The notes below the pieces were generated by a model. It did no database searches. It worked only from the letters and a program-made list of their open reading frames with translations, and was not told the DNA's origin. Of a stretch of 64,000 nucleotides of DNA, positions 35,180 to 47,478 are shown in pieces. The stretch is from Selaginella tamariscina. Taxonomy: Eukaryota; Streptophyta; Lycopodiopsida; Selaginellales; Selaginellaceae. A program made the position numbers and the translations under genes. The stretch's first letter is position 1, and every line of letters starts with the position of its first letter. The DNA lies in assembly GCA_003024785.1 (NCBI GenBank), contig PUQB01000111.1, forward strand, positions 1 to 64,000, given 5' to 3'.

Positions 35180-36600
35180 CCAAACTACACCTGAAAAGCT
35201 AAACAGGAGATTGACAAATGGCTCGAAGCGGACTTCGTCTACCCCATCGAGAACCCATAATGGTTGTAACCAATTGTTATCGTACCAAAGAAGGACGGCC
35301 GGCTGAGAATCTGCATAGATTACCGACGGCTGAATGCCGCCACGAATAAGGACCCGTTCCCCATCCCATTCACAAAGGCCATCCTAAAAGACATAGTGGG
35401 CCATGAGATGTACTCATTCATGGACGGCTTCAGTGGATACAACCAGGTGACAATCGCAGCGGAAGACCAAGCCAAAATTGCATTCATCACTGACTGGGGA
35501 GCCTATGCCTTCAGAGTTATGCCGTTCGAACTCTACAACGCTCCAGCCACGTTTCAGAGGTTGGTCCAGCGGGTATTCCTGGATAACCTCACAGATTTTG
35601 TTCGGACATTCCTAGACGACTTCACAGCTTATGGACTAGCGGAGGACCATGTGACACGCATGGAATGGGTGTTCCGGTGCTACCAGGAATATGGGATATC
35701 TCTTAACCCCTCAAAGTGCGTATTTGGCATGACTGCAGGGAAGTTGCTAGGGCACATCATTTCCAGGGAAGGCATCACGGTGGACCCAGGTTCAGTACGA
35801 GCACTGGCCAAAAAGCCACTCCATAGAATGTCACAGAACTCTGAAGATTCCTCGGGAAAGCAGGGTTGTACTGCAAGTTTATTCGGAAGTATGCCGATAG
35901 GGCCCAACCAATAACCAAATTACTCACCAAGGAGGCATCGTATGAATGGACCGCCCACCAACAGGTGGCCTTTGAGGACATAAAGCGCCAACTGGTGGAA
36001 GCTCTTATCTTCATCCCACCGGATTGAAATCAACAATTCCACTTACAAACGGAAGGCTCAAGCGTAGCGGCGGGTGCGGTCTTGTCCTAGGAGGACGACG
36101 AAAGGATGCTTCAACCCATAGTGTATGGAAGTTGACTCATGACGCCAGCTGAACGCAACTAACTCTCGACCGACAAAGAATGCCTGGTGGTCATCTATGG
36201 GGTATCCAAGTTTTGCCACTACCTTCTGGGCAACCACTTCATACTAATCGTAGATCACCACGGTTTGCTATACCTTGTGAACAAACTGCAGCTCACAAGG
36301 CGGCCAGCTCAGTGGATAATCCTTTTGCAGGAGTTCGAGTTTACCATAGTCCATAAAGCAAGTAAGTTGCACGTATCACCGGACCTCCCTCTCCAGATAA
36401 CAAGCAGTGAACTAGCGGAAGCCGCTGACTTGCTCAACATACTAGACACTGACCTCTTTTGGACAACTATTGAACAAGGCACCTTACCACGAACCACCGA
36501 CCCGACGACCGGCCCGGACATCCCAGAGTGGCAACAACCAATACGGCGCTACCTCACCAACAGGTTAAATGGCCTCTCCGGCACATCGGTGACACATAGA
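35180..36600 (+). pseudogene. Family B reverse transcriptase and RNase H
   Basis: RT begins near 35200 (KQEIDKWLEADFVYPIENP, then PIVIVPKKDGRLRICIDYRR). It continues MDGFSGYNQV, AFRVMPFELYNAPATFQRLV, the catalytic FLDDF box (about 35610-35625) and LNPSKCVFG. Intact frame runs 35396-35830. A single frame break near 35820 separates RT from RNase H. There FHLQTEGSSVAAGAVL (about 36040-36090) has Glu where the first catalytic Asp is expected, and LSTDKECLVVIYGVSKF and LIVDHHGLLYLVN follow. Two stops lie before 36187. It copies element RNA to DNA in a live element; this copy is dead. Confidence 0.85.
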
Positions 36601-36617
36601 CAAAGCCTTGCCCGAAG

Positions 36618-37400
36618 GTGACACTTCGGGGGAGACAAAACGCTAGGAAAATCCTACAAACCGGACTTTGGTGGCCAACAATCTTCTGGGACACCACCAA
36701 GGTAGCAAGGAGCTGTACCGATTGTCAACGAATAGGCAAACCCACGACATGCCAAGGCATGGAGTACCACCCTCGGCAGGAATGGTGGCATTTGACAAGT
36801 GGGGCTTGGACTTCGTGGGGCCTATTAACCCAAGGGCCACACGACACACTCCAGGTACATCGTAGTGGCAACAAACTACGCCACAAAATGGGTAGAAGCA
36901 AAGGCACTCAAGGAGGCAATGGCAGGATAGACAGTGAGGTTCATCTATACAAACATTCTGACATGGTTTAGTTGCCCACTGGAACTGGTGTCAGACCAAG
37001 GGACCACTTCATCAATGAGACTGTCCGAGAATTGGTCAACGCATTTGTCATCAAACATCGCACATCAACAGCCTACTATCCGCAAGGGAATGGACATGCC
37101 GAGTCCACAAACAAGGTACTGGTCACCATCTTGAGGAAGCTTTGCCATGGGGAACCCAGGCGATGGGAAGAAATGCTACCATCGGTATTATGGGCATACC
37201 GAACAACATTCAAAACATCAACAGGAACAACACCTTTCCAGCTGGCCTATGGGCTGAAGGCCATCATGCCATGGGAGTTCACCATACCCTTCTTACGGAC
37301 GAGCTTGGACCACAGGATCACGGATGAACCAGCGGTTACATGGAAAAAACTGGAGCAGTTGGAACAACTAGATGAAGTACGATTCTTGGCACAGTTATAA
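36618..37400 (+). pseudogene. Family B integrase
   Basis: Zinc-finger remains are at 36640-36740. The core reads YIVVATNYATKWVEA (36859-36900), where the first catalytic Asp is Asn (AAC, 36874-36876). ELVSDQGT (about 36985) gives the second Asp, and STAYYPQGNGHAESTNKVL (about 37066-37120) gives the catalytic Glu. WAYRTTFKTSTGTTPFQLAY follows and the frame ends at 37400. Two frame changes lie between zinc finger and core. With the first DDE residue lost and the frame broken it cannot integrate DNA. Confidence 0.85.
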
Positions 37401-38019
37401 GAGAAAACTGTCAACAACAGACCAAACAAGCTAGGGACAAAAAAAAGAAACTCCGAGAATATAAGCCAAGACAGTGGTATGGTGGTTTAAGAAACCACAA
37501 GCATTCCAAAAAGGCAAGTTCCGGCCATGATGGAAAGGACCATATGAGGTGCTAAAAACTTCGACAATGGTATGGTTCTACTGGGGCCAACGTGCAGTTG
37601 TTACAACAAAAGGTTAACGGCAATCACCTCAAGCCATACATTCACCTGACAAGAACCCCCGCTCGGGGAAACGAGAGAAAGAGGTAACCCCACGACCATC
37701 GGGGTGAAGGCACGCCGGAGTAGAGGCGTTAAAACTGATGAAGGGCACTCAATGGAAGCGGGGACCCCAGTCCTACATGAATGGCCAGCTCACAGGGTCA
37801 CATGGTTCACGAGAGTGGACCACACGCGTGGGCAATAATGGCAGGCGGCACCATTAATGCCCTAATTATGGTGTGGGGAGATGCGCTGATCATATCCAGC
37901 GAGGTAGGCTGCGATGTAGCACCATCTTCAGAAGGACAATAGGGGTGAGTTAGGGCACGCTCACTTTTTGTAGAAAAGATCGACCCACTTCCTAGCATCA
38001 GGAATGATAGAGTGGACCA
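37401..38019 (+). other. Family B sequence between integrase and 3' ORF
   Basis: Degenerate integrase C-terminal sequence is readable to about 37690 (WWFKKPQAFQKGKF-like, HLKPYI). Nothing is recognisable from 37690 to 38019. Confidence 0.4.
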
Positions 38020-39802
38020 CACAGAACAAGCCCGGTGACTATCCAGCACATCTGGGTGCGATACGAGGGCCAGGATAGGATTGCGGAGCTCGTGGCTTCT
38101 AGGTTCTCCAAATTTAAGGAGTTGATCAGCCAAACCCAACGTTCAAAGGGTGCAGAAGCAGATGCGACTAACTTGGGCTTTTTGAGGCCCCGTGGGGAGA
38201 AGTGGAGAAGCCCAGATTCACAGCGTGGGCTAGCCATTTCATCCAGATAGTAAGCTGGAGACGGGGAAAACCAAGCGAGAAGAACTGCGATTCAGATTGG
38301 CGGCTCTGCAGCTTCTGCATCAATCTCAAGAGGCCGCCATGTTTTGCCTACCAGACAGTGGCACACCCTTGGAAAAGCTGGAGGAACCCAAACGCCAGTG
38401 GTTCCCCACCAACCGGGACGAAATAGCGATGTCCAGACTCTCCATACAGGAAGGGGATGACGTGGACGAGTTCCTAGCACTTACAGTGTTCATGTTCACC
38501 GGAAGAATAGAGAGGCGGGTCTCCACATGGCTGGCAAACGCCCTTTGCAGCACCTGGGAAGGAGTCACTGTGGACTGGGTGGACTGCCTTAGGCATTATA
38601 TGATTTCGGCCCTGACTCGCGGCATCAACGGGATCTGGAAGGGAACCGGACAAAGGCTCACTACAGCGAGCCACCTTAGCGTGATGATCACATGGATTGT
38701 CAGCCAGAGCCCAACTCCCTTACCAGAGCAATTTTATTTGGACACCATCAAGAGGGTCAGGGGCAGAAGAACTGGCGAGCCCCAACCAAGTTGATAAAGG
38801 AAACAGTTGAACACACCAAAGTCTTCATGAAAACGAGAAAGAGAAGGTTCCCCTGTGGAGCAAGCTAGGGGAAGAGGATCACGAGGAAAGGAGCGGAGGA
38901 CCTCCACCATGGTGTCCCCACGGCAGTTCCCAAATCAGAGGCCCCACCAACCCAAGGGCCGCAGAACACGGGGGAGTGTTCTGCCGGCCCTTCACAGGCC
39001 AACGACAAGGGCAGCAGGAAAGACACATGTAGCGTGCTGAAGGGGCGTACAAACACTACAACGCAAAGGGGAATGGTCCACTACAGCGCATATGGAACTG
39101 TCCAAGGCCTTCGATCGAATCCGGAAGGCTGTAGCAGTGTACAACAATTTGGACCTCCCAAGCGTAACCACAGAACACGATGCAATAATACAAGAGCTCA
39201 TGGACAGCTACCGAACCGCTCAAAGGAGGCCTGGGAGTACACAGACTAGCTCCTCAAGGGCATCCAATTATGGGAGTCACAGAAGCCAAGAGGAAGCAAG
39301 TAGAGGAGACGTGTCAATAGTGACTGACATCTTGGATCAACTTCAAATCAAGTCGACCACATCCAAAAGTTCCACGACCAACTAGGACGGACTTTGAGCA
39401 GGTCACAGCGGAGGAGTGACAAGTTTTTGAGCTCGGCTACAGGCTCAACTCTCGCAGCAAGGGAACAAGAGCTGCAACACTTGCGAGAATGGACTCAGGA
39501 TTAGCTCAAGCAAGTTTTGGGAGCAACAGGCAGGGTCCGAGGCAAAGCTCCAAAGAGTGATCACGCTATGGGAGGCGACCATCACCACACTAAAGACCAC
39601 GCTAGTTGCAACAGAGAACGAAATTGCCATGTACCGGGAGCTCCACGGGTGGACGTCTAGAGCACATGGCCTGAGGACGTGCCAACAAATAAGTTTGGTT
39701 GACGATGGGTTGACACCGTCAAACTGCTAGCCGTGAGGGACAAGCGACGGGATGAAGCACCGGATAAGGAAGGTATCGCAGATACGGACTAATGGTGATC
39801 GA
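38020..39802 (+). pseudogene. Family B 3' ORF (coiled-coil, unknown), copy 3
   Basis: It lies between integrase and the 3' LTR, so this copy fixes the ORF as downstream of pol. RYEGQDRIAELVASRFSKFK is at about 38055-38115, PRGEKWRSP near 38190, and a 165-codon frame (38297-38794) holds EGDDVDEFLALTVFMFTG and VSTWLANALCSTWEGVTVDW. LSKAFDRIRKAVAVYNNLDL (39092-39155) starts the predicted coiled coil, and ENEIAMYRELHGW lies near 39620-39650. Frame breaks occur near 38230, 38800 and 39240. No database family is recognised. Confidence 0.55.
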
Positions 39803-40344
39803 TGTCAGGTGGCGGCCTATGCAGGACAGCACATATGAGAGAGGCGCATAAATGAGACAGACATGACTCTGTCACAGGGCAGTAGACCAGTAGGAAAGCG
39901 CCACATGTACCTAGGGTCTAGCACTAGGTGACCCACTATATAAGAAAGAAGGCTAGTAGTGGGTCGAGGTCTTTTTGGAGTCAAGTCTGCATCTTGTATC
40001 TTGCTCCCTTGTCGAAGATAGTTTGTACCCTGGCAAGCATTATAAATATATCCATACTTCTTCTATTCACCTTACAAGCAGGGATCCCCCACTTGTCCCA
40101 CTCCTAGGCTGAGCAACACTCTCTGCCAAACCACCCTAGCGAGGCCTTAGTAGAACTCCCTCCACCTTGTACACAAACCTTCACAGCGTCCGGGTAGAGG
40201 CCATTCAACACCTTCCATTACTTCCAAGGTAAGGCTGGCTTGTCGGTTCGAACCTCCGGAGTTGGACGTTATCCACAGCGTCCTGGCAACCACTGAGGCT
40301 TCCTAGGAAGCACCACATCTGGCATGCGAAGTCCCCGACGACCA
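39803..40344 (+). repeat. Family B LTR copy 3
   Basis: TGTCAGGTGGCGGC...CGACGACCA with ACTATATAAG at about 39936-39944. It is the 3' LTR of the unit containing RT and integrase. It abuts a minus-strand family B Gag at 40345, a tail-to-tail junction. GGTTCGAACCTCC near 40247 resembles a tRNA B-box. Confidence 0.85.
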
Positions 40345-41431
40345 ACGGCTCTGCCATGGCCCTGATGAATTTCCCTCATGGGGCTGGTACGGTGCTGATC
40401 TCTCGGGTGAATCTCCCCTACCCTGGACGGAATCCCCTCGTCCCTTGTCCAGAGTGGCCACTGTGCGCCCCCCTTACTGGTATCCTCCCAATCCGTCAGC
40501 TCGTCAACATCCAATTGCATTCACGCAGGTGGTCATCCTATGTGTACCCCGGCCTTTCAAGGCTTTGGGTTCTCATCCTGGTAACCAATTTGGCCTATTG
40601 CGTCGTACAATCGGCTAAACTTCTGGTGCAGAGGTTGCCTTATTGGCAATCGATGCCCCTCCCTATGGGGCTTCCGGATGAGGCTCTTCCTCCCCTCTTT
40701 TCGGGCAGCCACGGGCCCCCCGCCTTACCCTGGTGGTGACGGAGGCCCTGGGTTTCCTACCTTATGTCCATCGTGGTGTTGTCCACACTGGACCTCTAGC
40801 TCACGTCCCCCATTGCTATCTGTGCTGCTTTTGCCACCTCGAGATTCCAGCCTCCGCTGAAGGCCTTCCCTTTCCTGGGGTTCTCCTGTGCAGGGTTTCC
40901 TCCTTCGAGGGTACTTGTTGAGCACGGGTTCTGCTCTTTGGGTGGGGGGCTCATCATGGCCGTCACTTTCGCCTACATCAAGAGGTGAAGGGCTTCCATC
41001 ATCCTACTTTGCATCATAGGTCATTGTTGGGCGAAGTCACCCATCAGAGTGCTGCTCATTCCCGCATGCTGCTGTGCCTGGACTAATGTCCGGACATGCT
41101 ACAATTCCTTCATATCCTTCTTCATCAGCAATAGCACATGACCGCCTCTGCCGCTGGTGTGCCGGGTTTACTATTGCTCGGAGATTCGGCCATGCGGTAT
41201 TTACATCGTTCCCTTGCGTAGGTGAGGCAGGAGCCGATTGCAGCAACCGAGGTGCCTCGCTGCCTTCCATCAACCTCTCTCGGCTGGCCCGTCGCATTCT
41301 CCTGGCCAGTTGATGCTCGTTGATCTTTAGTTGTTCGAACGAGTTAATTCCGACTCTCCTCGGGCTGTAACTCTACTTGCTACAGTGAACTCCATTTGTG
41401 TATACTATTAATCCTCTGTGGTCACCACAAA
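40345..41431 (-). pseudogene. Family B Gag leader, truncated
   Basis: Directly after LTR copy 4 (minus strand) the leader reads INEHQLARRMRRASRERLME and NDVNTAWPNL (41037-41310), then Arg/Gly-rich sequence matching 29740-30600. It is cut at 40345 by the opposing plus-strand block. The start codon is not fixed. TGGTGACC three bases downstream of the LTR is a candidate primer-binding site. Confidence 0.6.
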
Positions 41432-41999
41432 TGGTCATCGGGGACTCCGCATGCCAAATGTGGTGCTTCTTAGGAAGCCTCAGTGGTCGCCAGGACGCTG
41501 TGGATAGCGTCCAACTCCATGGGTGCGGACTAGCAAGCCGGCCTTACTCGGAAGTAATGGAAGGTGCTGAATGGCCTCTACCCGGACACCGCGAGGGTCC
41601 GTGTACAAGGTAGGGGGAGTTTTACAAGTGCCTCGCTATGGTGGTTTGGCAGAGAGTGTTGCCCTGCCTAGGAGTGGGACAAGCAGGGAATCCCCACTTG
41701 TAAGGTGAATAGAAGGAGTATGGATTTATTTATAATGCCTGCCTGATTACAACTATCTTCGACAAGAGAGCAAGATACAAGATGCAGACCTGACTCCCAA
41801 AAGACTTCGACCCACTACTAGCCTTCCTGCTTATATAGTGGGTCACCTAGCGCTAGACCCTAGGTACAGGTGGCGCTTTCCTACTGGTTTGCCGTCCTGT
41901 CTATCTCATTTATGCGCCTCCCTCACGTGTGTTGTCCTGCGTACCCTGAGTAGTTGGTCCGGACAATCGGTCTATGCCCGATTATGTCGCCGCCTGACA
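41432..41999 (-). repeat. Family B LTR copy 4
   Basis: In reverse complement it starts TGTCAGGCGGCGAC and ends CGATGACCA, with a TATA box at 41830-41838. It serves as 3' LTR of the 42-47.7 kb unit and as 5' LTR of the truncated unit below it. Confidence 0.85.
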
Positions 42000-43943
42000 T
42001 CGGTCATCATCAGTTTGTACCTGCAATACCTTTCCTTATCCGGCGCTTCGTCCCATCGCTCGTCCATGCCAGCTGGCAATTTGACGGTGTTTAGACCACC
42101 ATCAACCACTCCCTCTGGAACCTCGCCTCCTGTTGTTCCTGCACGTGTTTTACTTGAGCCTCCAGCTCTTGGGCTCGCTTGCACGAGTGCTGTAACTCTT
42201 GTTCCCTTGCTATGAGTAGTTGGGCTTGTTGTTGAGTGTGCTCCATCAATCCGGTGGTAGTGATTCATGGTGGGTCCTGTTTCCTGGGCGAGCCATGCTC
42301 CTACCCTGTACTTGGCGATAATGCACTGCTTGCCTATGGCCCCCGAGTAGAGGTCCTACTAGTTGGCCATAGGTGTGGTACCGGCCCTTGCGAGTTGAGC
42401 CCTTTGGTGTAATTCCTCCCTAACCCTGCTTGGGCTTCTGCGAGCTTTCCACTCCTTCGCTCGATCCAGGACCTAAGTTCGTGTATTTGCTGTTCTTTTT
42501 CTGTGATGGCCTGGTTGCGGGTGTGTTGGTGGTCGTCTAGTAGCCCTAGGAAGTTTTGCATTCACTGTATAACCTACGAAACTTTGCTGCCCTCTCGCTC
42601 TAGAGTTTCCAGGCATCCTTTTTCCCTTTTAATACTATCATACACATTCGACCCCCTTGACGTAGCATTTCCTTAGCTTTTTGGGTATCCTCCTGTGCTT
42701 CCTATCATCGTTCCATAAGCTCAGCCACTATGGCATCGTTTCTTTCGCCACAATTGGGAGGTCGAGGTTGTTATACGCCCCCGTTGCTTCCTTTAGATGG
42801 TTGAAGACCTCTGTGAGCTTGATGTAGATCGTTGAGGCCCACTGTCCATCAGCCTGGAAATGTTGGTAGTTAGCCTTTGACTCTTCCTCGGACTTGCCTT
42901 CCTTTTCTCCTTGGCCTAGTCCAGTTGATTGCTCGGGTGTTTTTGATGTGGATTCCAGTGGTAACGGGGGTCCTACAGCCAGGGGAACCGCGTGTATAGG
43001 TTCTGACTTCTCATGGTCTGGTAGTTCCTGGTCAGGAGGGGGACTACCTTCTGCCTGTTCCTCTGTCGACTTTGGGGTCCTGGCTTGCTCTTTATGGTTG
43101 TCCTAACTTTTACTCCTCTGTTCTTTGTCCCTCGTCTGGAGCGGTGGTGGTGCTAACTATTGTTCGGTCAAACGAGCCTATGGTCATAATACCGATATGA
43201 CCGGTTGTGGAAAGTCTTTTCTCAGTCTCAGTCCGAACTCCATGGATTAGAGCCGAAACCAAGTACTGCTTAAGGCAGTCTGCCCAGTTTACCATGACTC
43301 TTTTCCAGGCCCTGCAGAGACCGTTCACCAACTGCCTGGTGATCTATCTCCCTGTTCTTCCCATGAGCATGAAGACCACTAGTGGTATGAATTCAGTTGC
43401 TTCCTCCCTCATTTGTATGCCTCGTAGCGCATGGGTCCCTATGGTGGTAGGCTATTGAAGCTCTTGGTCCAAACATTCTCCTAAGGTGAGGCCGTCCCTC
43501 AATAGTCCGAAAGACTATCGCTAGTTCGTCCAACATAATGCGGAAGACTGCGCTCCTATCCATGCAAAACTGTATCCCCTAGCGCCCGGTCTAACTAGCT
43601 ACTAGTTCCGCCCAACTGGATGAATTGTCTAGCCTTCTTGGTGAATCCTAGGGCCTCACTTCTCCCATGAAGGTCAAAGAATTCATCCAACCGTAGTTGT
43701 TTCTTGACTCACTGAACATCAAGTCAGCCGATCAATTCTTTGAACCTGGAGTGCTGGGCACCACAAATTGCACTATTCGCTCCTGGCCCTCGATGGATAC
43801 ACGAATCTCTTCAATCACCATCGGTCGATTCCTCTCCATCTAGTCTGTGGTCATGGCAATGGAAGTGTGGCACTATCACCTCCTTCCAAATATAGGTGAT
43901 GTGCAGTCCTCATGACGTCCTTCGAGGTGACTGGTGTGCAAAG
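42000..43943 (-). pseudogene. Family B 3' ORF (coiled-coil, unknown), copy 4
   Basis: Blocks in order on the minus strand are IRVSIEGQERIVQFV (about 43800), VNGLCRAWKRVMVNWADCL with YLVSALIHGVRTETEKRL (43200-43330), TEEQAEGS-like Glu repeats near 43050, EKEQQIHELRSWIERRSGKL (about 42440-42500, heptad-like) and RWDEAPDKERYCRYKLM (about 42030). It ends at the LTR. Frame shifts and stops are present. Sequence and order agree with the other copies. Confidence 0.55.
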
Positions 43944-43944
43944 G

Positions 43945-44092
43945 ATTCAACCATGGTTTGCATGGCATGGAAGGAGAGCATCTCAAGTGTGTTTATGATC
44001 TACAATGCTTTCTTACTTTTTATAAAAAGAATATCTCATGTGTTATTAAAAGTATACTTGACATGAATATTAAATAACTTTATCTAAAATGG
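43945..44092. mobile_element. 148-bp AT-rich insertion in family B
   Basis: The flanks match 27140-27175 without a gap (GAGGTGACTGGTGTG then CTATCCCTGC...AGATACGCAATGATGG), but 148 bp of unrelated AT-rich sequence separates them here. Its origin is unknown; target duplication and terminal repeats were not resolved. Confidence 0.5.
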
Positions 44093-45117
44093 GCTATCCC
44101 TGCAGTCAGATACGCAATGATGGTGCTGCCCGACCATCATTGCCTTCGTAGTATGTGCCTCATGCGTGCGGTCCATCCTCGTGGACCGTGTGATCCTATA
44201 GCTAGCCACACAAGTGTTTGGGGATCTTATTTCTGACCATGTCGTCTCTTTCTTGTTGTGCTTCCTTGGGGTCTCCCGTTGCGTTGGCTGCCCTGCCCGG
44301 GATTCCTTGGATTGTGCTCCGTCTAGGTGGATGTTCAGCCCAAAGTAGCTACTGCCGGCTTCCATTGTTGTGCTTGTTCATTATTCATCTCATGTTGTTG
44401 TCTTGATGGTGCCTGTTGGGGCCCACCCTGGTTCTAACTGCAAAGCGTTACCTGTTGGTCCCTCCTTGGACCAGGGAGGGTCTTCGCTAGAGCTTTCCCT
44501 CCTCCCCCCCCCCCACTTCCAAGGCTGATCTCCGATCAGCTGGGCCGTGGGTACTCACGGTTGAGGCTGGGGCTGGTATAGGGATGTCAATCTATCCTAA
44601 TACCAGGCTTGGGTCGAGCCTACTTGATTGGTGTGATCATTGACTTGGTGTGTCCAAGTGGGTTCTCCAAATCGTCATGGTGGTCGATGAACCAGTTTTT
44701 GTGCTCCCACCCTATGTCTGGATAGTTTTAGGCTTCGGCGCCCCCCTTGCGATCCTTGGTTCATTCGTGCCGTGTTGCCTCTAGTGAGGGGCCTTCTGCC
44801 TAGCGCATCCCGAGCCCTGAGGTTGGCCACCGAGGGTCACCATTGTGCTCGCTCCATCCTCTACGCCTGCTTGGCTCCTGGTATTCTAGCGCTCTGAATG
44901 TTGGTGTGAGTGCCTAGATTTGGCATGTGGACACGGACCTTATTCCCCTCCTGGTGCGGAATCTTATTTGTTGGTGCTCCCAGTCATGCTGCACCTTCGC
45001 ACCCTGAGCCAGGGTCAACCAAGAAGCAGGTCGAATCCCCTCTAGCGTGCATGTCGAGGATCACAACGTTTATCCAAAATTTGACAATTTGGACTCGACT
45101 TCTACTGCCCTTGGGTG
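44093..45117 (-). other. Family B region without RT, copy 2
   Basis: The sequence matches 27180-27900. It includes ILDMHARG (about 45060) and DGAQSKESRAGQPTQRETPR (about 44300). No RT or integrase motif lies between protease and 3' ORF. Confidence 0.5.
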
Positions 45118-45435
45118 CTACTCAGCCTGATTTGCCATGCGTACCTGAAAGGGGGTAGGCTCTGGAGTTGGCATCTGCAACTCTTGATGGAGCTCCATTG
45201 ACATGATGTTGACTGTCAACTCTCCATCTATAATCACCTTGCTGATCATGCAGCCTGCCATACGAACTGGAATGGTTGGCACGTTGTTCACGTAGTCCAC
45301 TACGGTTGCAGTGCCTCTTGGTGGGAGCCTTCCTGCTGGTTGTGCCGATTCCCCCATTGTGCAGCTAAAACTAGTGGCGCTTCTTGCCATGTCGATGTCT
45401 GGGCCTCTCCCATACTGAAGGCGATCAGTTTCCAT
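45118..45435 (-). pseudogene. Family B protease region, copy 3
   Basis: A 105-codon frame reads VDYVNNVPTIPVRMAG, SKVIIDGELTVNIMSMELHQ (active-site region, DGE in place of DTG/DGG) and PTPFQVRMANQAE. It matches 34230-34420 and 28230-28385. The loss of the last Gly and the downstream frame changes mark it as non-functional. Confidence 0.65.
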
Positions 45436-45699
45436 CTCCTCGCCTTTCTCAGCAATTCTAGCCTTGGTTGGGCTTTGTTGATCCTAAAGTGGTCAACACG
45501 TTGGTTTGCACTGCTTTAATACTGGGGTTTTGTTGCCCTTCCCTTTTGTGGCATCTTCGCGTTCCCCTAGTTCCGCGTACTTGCGATTGCCTTGTTTCGT
45601 CCACTAAGGGAGCCTACTACACTATGTTGTCTCGGAGTCCTGTCCTGGCAATACAACCGTTACTTGGTCCACTTGCGGTGCAAGGGTTGGTGTTGGGCT

Positions 45700-46944
45700 G
45701 GCAGGGATTTGCCTGTTATCTGCCCTGGTGGTGCCGGTTGCTTGCGCCTCTAGCATTGGTTTGATTAACGATACCCATGAGCATCGGTAAAGTGGTGTGG
45801 CCTCTGCTTAGTGCCCACATCATCTCCTTGCGTTCTGGCCGTCTCTCTCTGTCACCATACCTGGGTCAGTAGGCTGCCGCTCGTGAGAATGAGACCTACG
45901 ATTCCGGTCTCCAGATTTGACCTAGTTGATTATCCCCTCCGGCTATCTGCATCCCCTTCGGCCTTTCGTTCTGTGATCAATGTGGCCATCTGTGATAGCC
46001 TATTGCTCAGAAGTTCAGCTAGCCGATAGTAATCATCCGTGTTTGAGACCCATGGATGTTACATACCCATTAGTACTTGTCTCCGTGTGTGGTGTATCCC
46101 ATTTGAGCTAGTGTTGCGGTTAAGTCTTCCTTTCCTGTTGCCCCTCGTTGGGCCTTTCCATGCTGCAGCTACATGTGCCCTTAGCTCCCGACCGTCTCTC
46201 TTTTCTGGCAGGTTTTGGAAAGTTCGAGAGGTTTTCCTCGTCCGTGGTGGTGTCATTGCCCCTCAGTGTTTGATTTGTCCTGTGTCTTCCTCTCTTGGTG
46301 TCTTTTGACTTCCCACTTCTCCACCTTCTTGGCATAACGGAGTAACTTGTCGAACGTCCGATCATCGTTTAGACCGATCCACTTGCGGATCTCTAACCGC
46401 AATCCCTTTTGGTACCACATTTTCTTGGTCAAGTCAACTGGGGCATCCCTTAGCTGGGCGATTACTCAGCATGCGGACCATGTACTCATCGACCGACTCT
46501 CCTACTTTTTATTTCAAGCCCGTTAGATTGTGGATCACCTCTTCCTCGCTCTTTTCCTCCCAGAAGGTATCCTGAAACGCCCTATGTGTGGTTTCCCAGC
46601 AAGCTCCTTCGTTTGCCTCGTTGAATCACATCCACCAGGTGTGTGCCTTCTTGTCCAGAGTGCATGCGAATGCACTCAGCTTCTTATGGTTGTCACTTAC
46701 ACTCCTCAATTTGCATACTTGTTCAAACTTATGTATATTGCTGGTCTACGTCTTCACCCTTTGCTCCATGGAATGCGGGTAAGGGCACTGTTACGGTGCT
46801 CTCCTACATCCAATTGAGCGCACGGGCTAGTAAGGTTATCAGATCAATTCCCATGGCGTCCTGTTGAGCCTGAGAAGTGCTCCGATCCGGACCCTCCGCT
46901 TCGGACATGGTGTAGTTGACATTTGGCTCTTCGAATTAAAACCT
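45700..46944 (-). pseudogene. Family B Gag (capsid to zinc-knuckle remains)
   Basis: Minus strand from 46940: MSEAEGPDRSTSQAQQDAMG, then FEQVCKLRSVSDNHKKLSAF, ACTLDKKAHTWW, EEVIHNLTGLK and TFDKLLRYAKKVEKWEVKR-like sequence near 46350. The knuckle region near 45790-45830 reads ALSRGHTTLPM and has lost its cysteines. Several stops occur. It corresponds to 30890-31310 and 28720-29500 in the other blocks. Confidence 0.65.
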
Positions 46945-47478
46945 AAACAATGATTTAAGTCAACCTAAGTTTGTAGTGTATTTCGAGGTTTAGCTAGTTT
47001 TAAATTCTTGAAGTACTTTATCATTTTCGATTAAACACGTTTAAATTCTACATAGAGATTTGGTACTAAGATTTATAACTTTTTAGATAACACTTGCTTG
47101 ATAAGTGGGTATAGGTTATAGACTTTAATGTTGACAGTAGCACTTGGAAGGCAACTTTTATATTGCATGCCAGGTTACTTTACTTCACATTTGCCCAAGT
47201 TACTTTATCTCACATTTGCCATGTTACTTACCTTACATTTATTCATATTACTTTATCTTATGCTCACACATATTAGTTTACCATACACTTTCATAAGCCA
47301 TGGCAAGCTATTGTGCTGCCTTACAATTTAAGCCTTATGAAGTGGATCATGTGATATGTTAAATATACATGTTATTGCTTTTTATTTTTTTAAGGTGTAT
47401 GAAATTAGAAATTTAGAAATGTGATAATATCCATTGAGTTTTTGCTTATGTCAAGATTCAATGTTAGTTTCAGTAATA
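46945..47478. other. Non-homologous 530-bp segment inside family B Gag
   Basis: AT-rich sequence with imperfect repeats of TTACTTTATCTCACATTTGCC type (47170-47270) replaces about 1 kb of Gag leader present in other copies. It contains no gene. It may be an insertion combined with deletion. Confidence 0.45.

Noticed and set aside
40240..40270. tRNA gene
   Set aside because: Only a T-arm/B-box-like word is present; no cloverleaf could be drawn and it lies inside an LTR.
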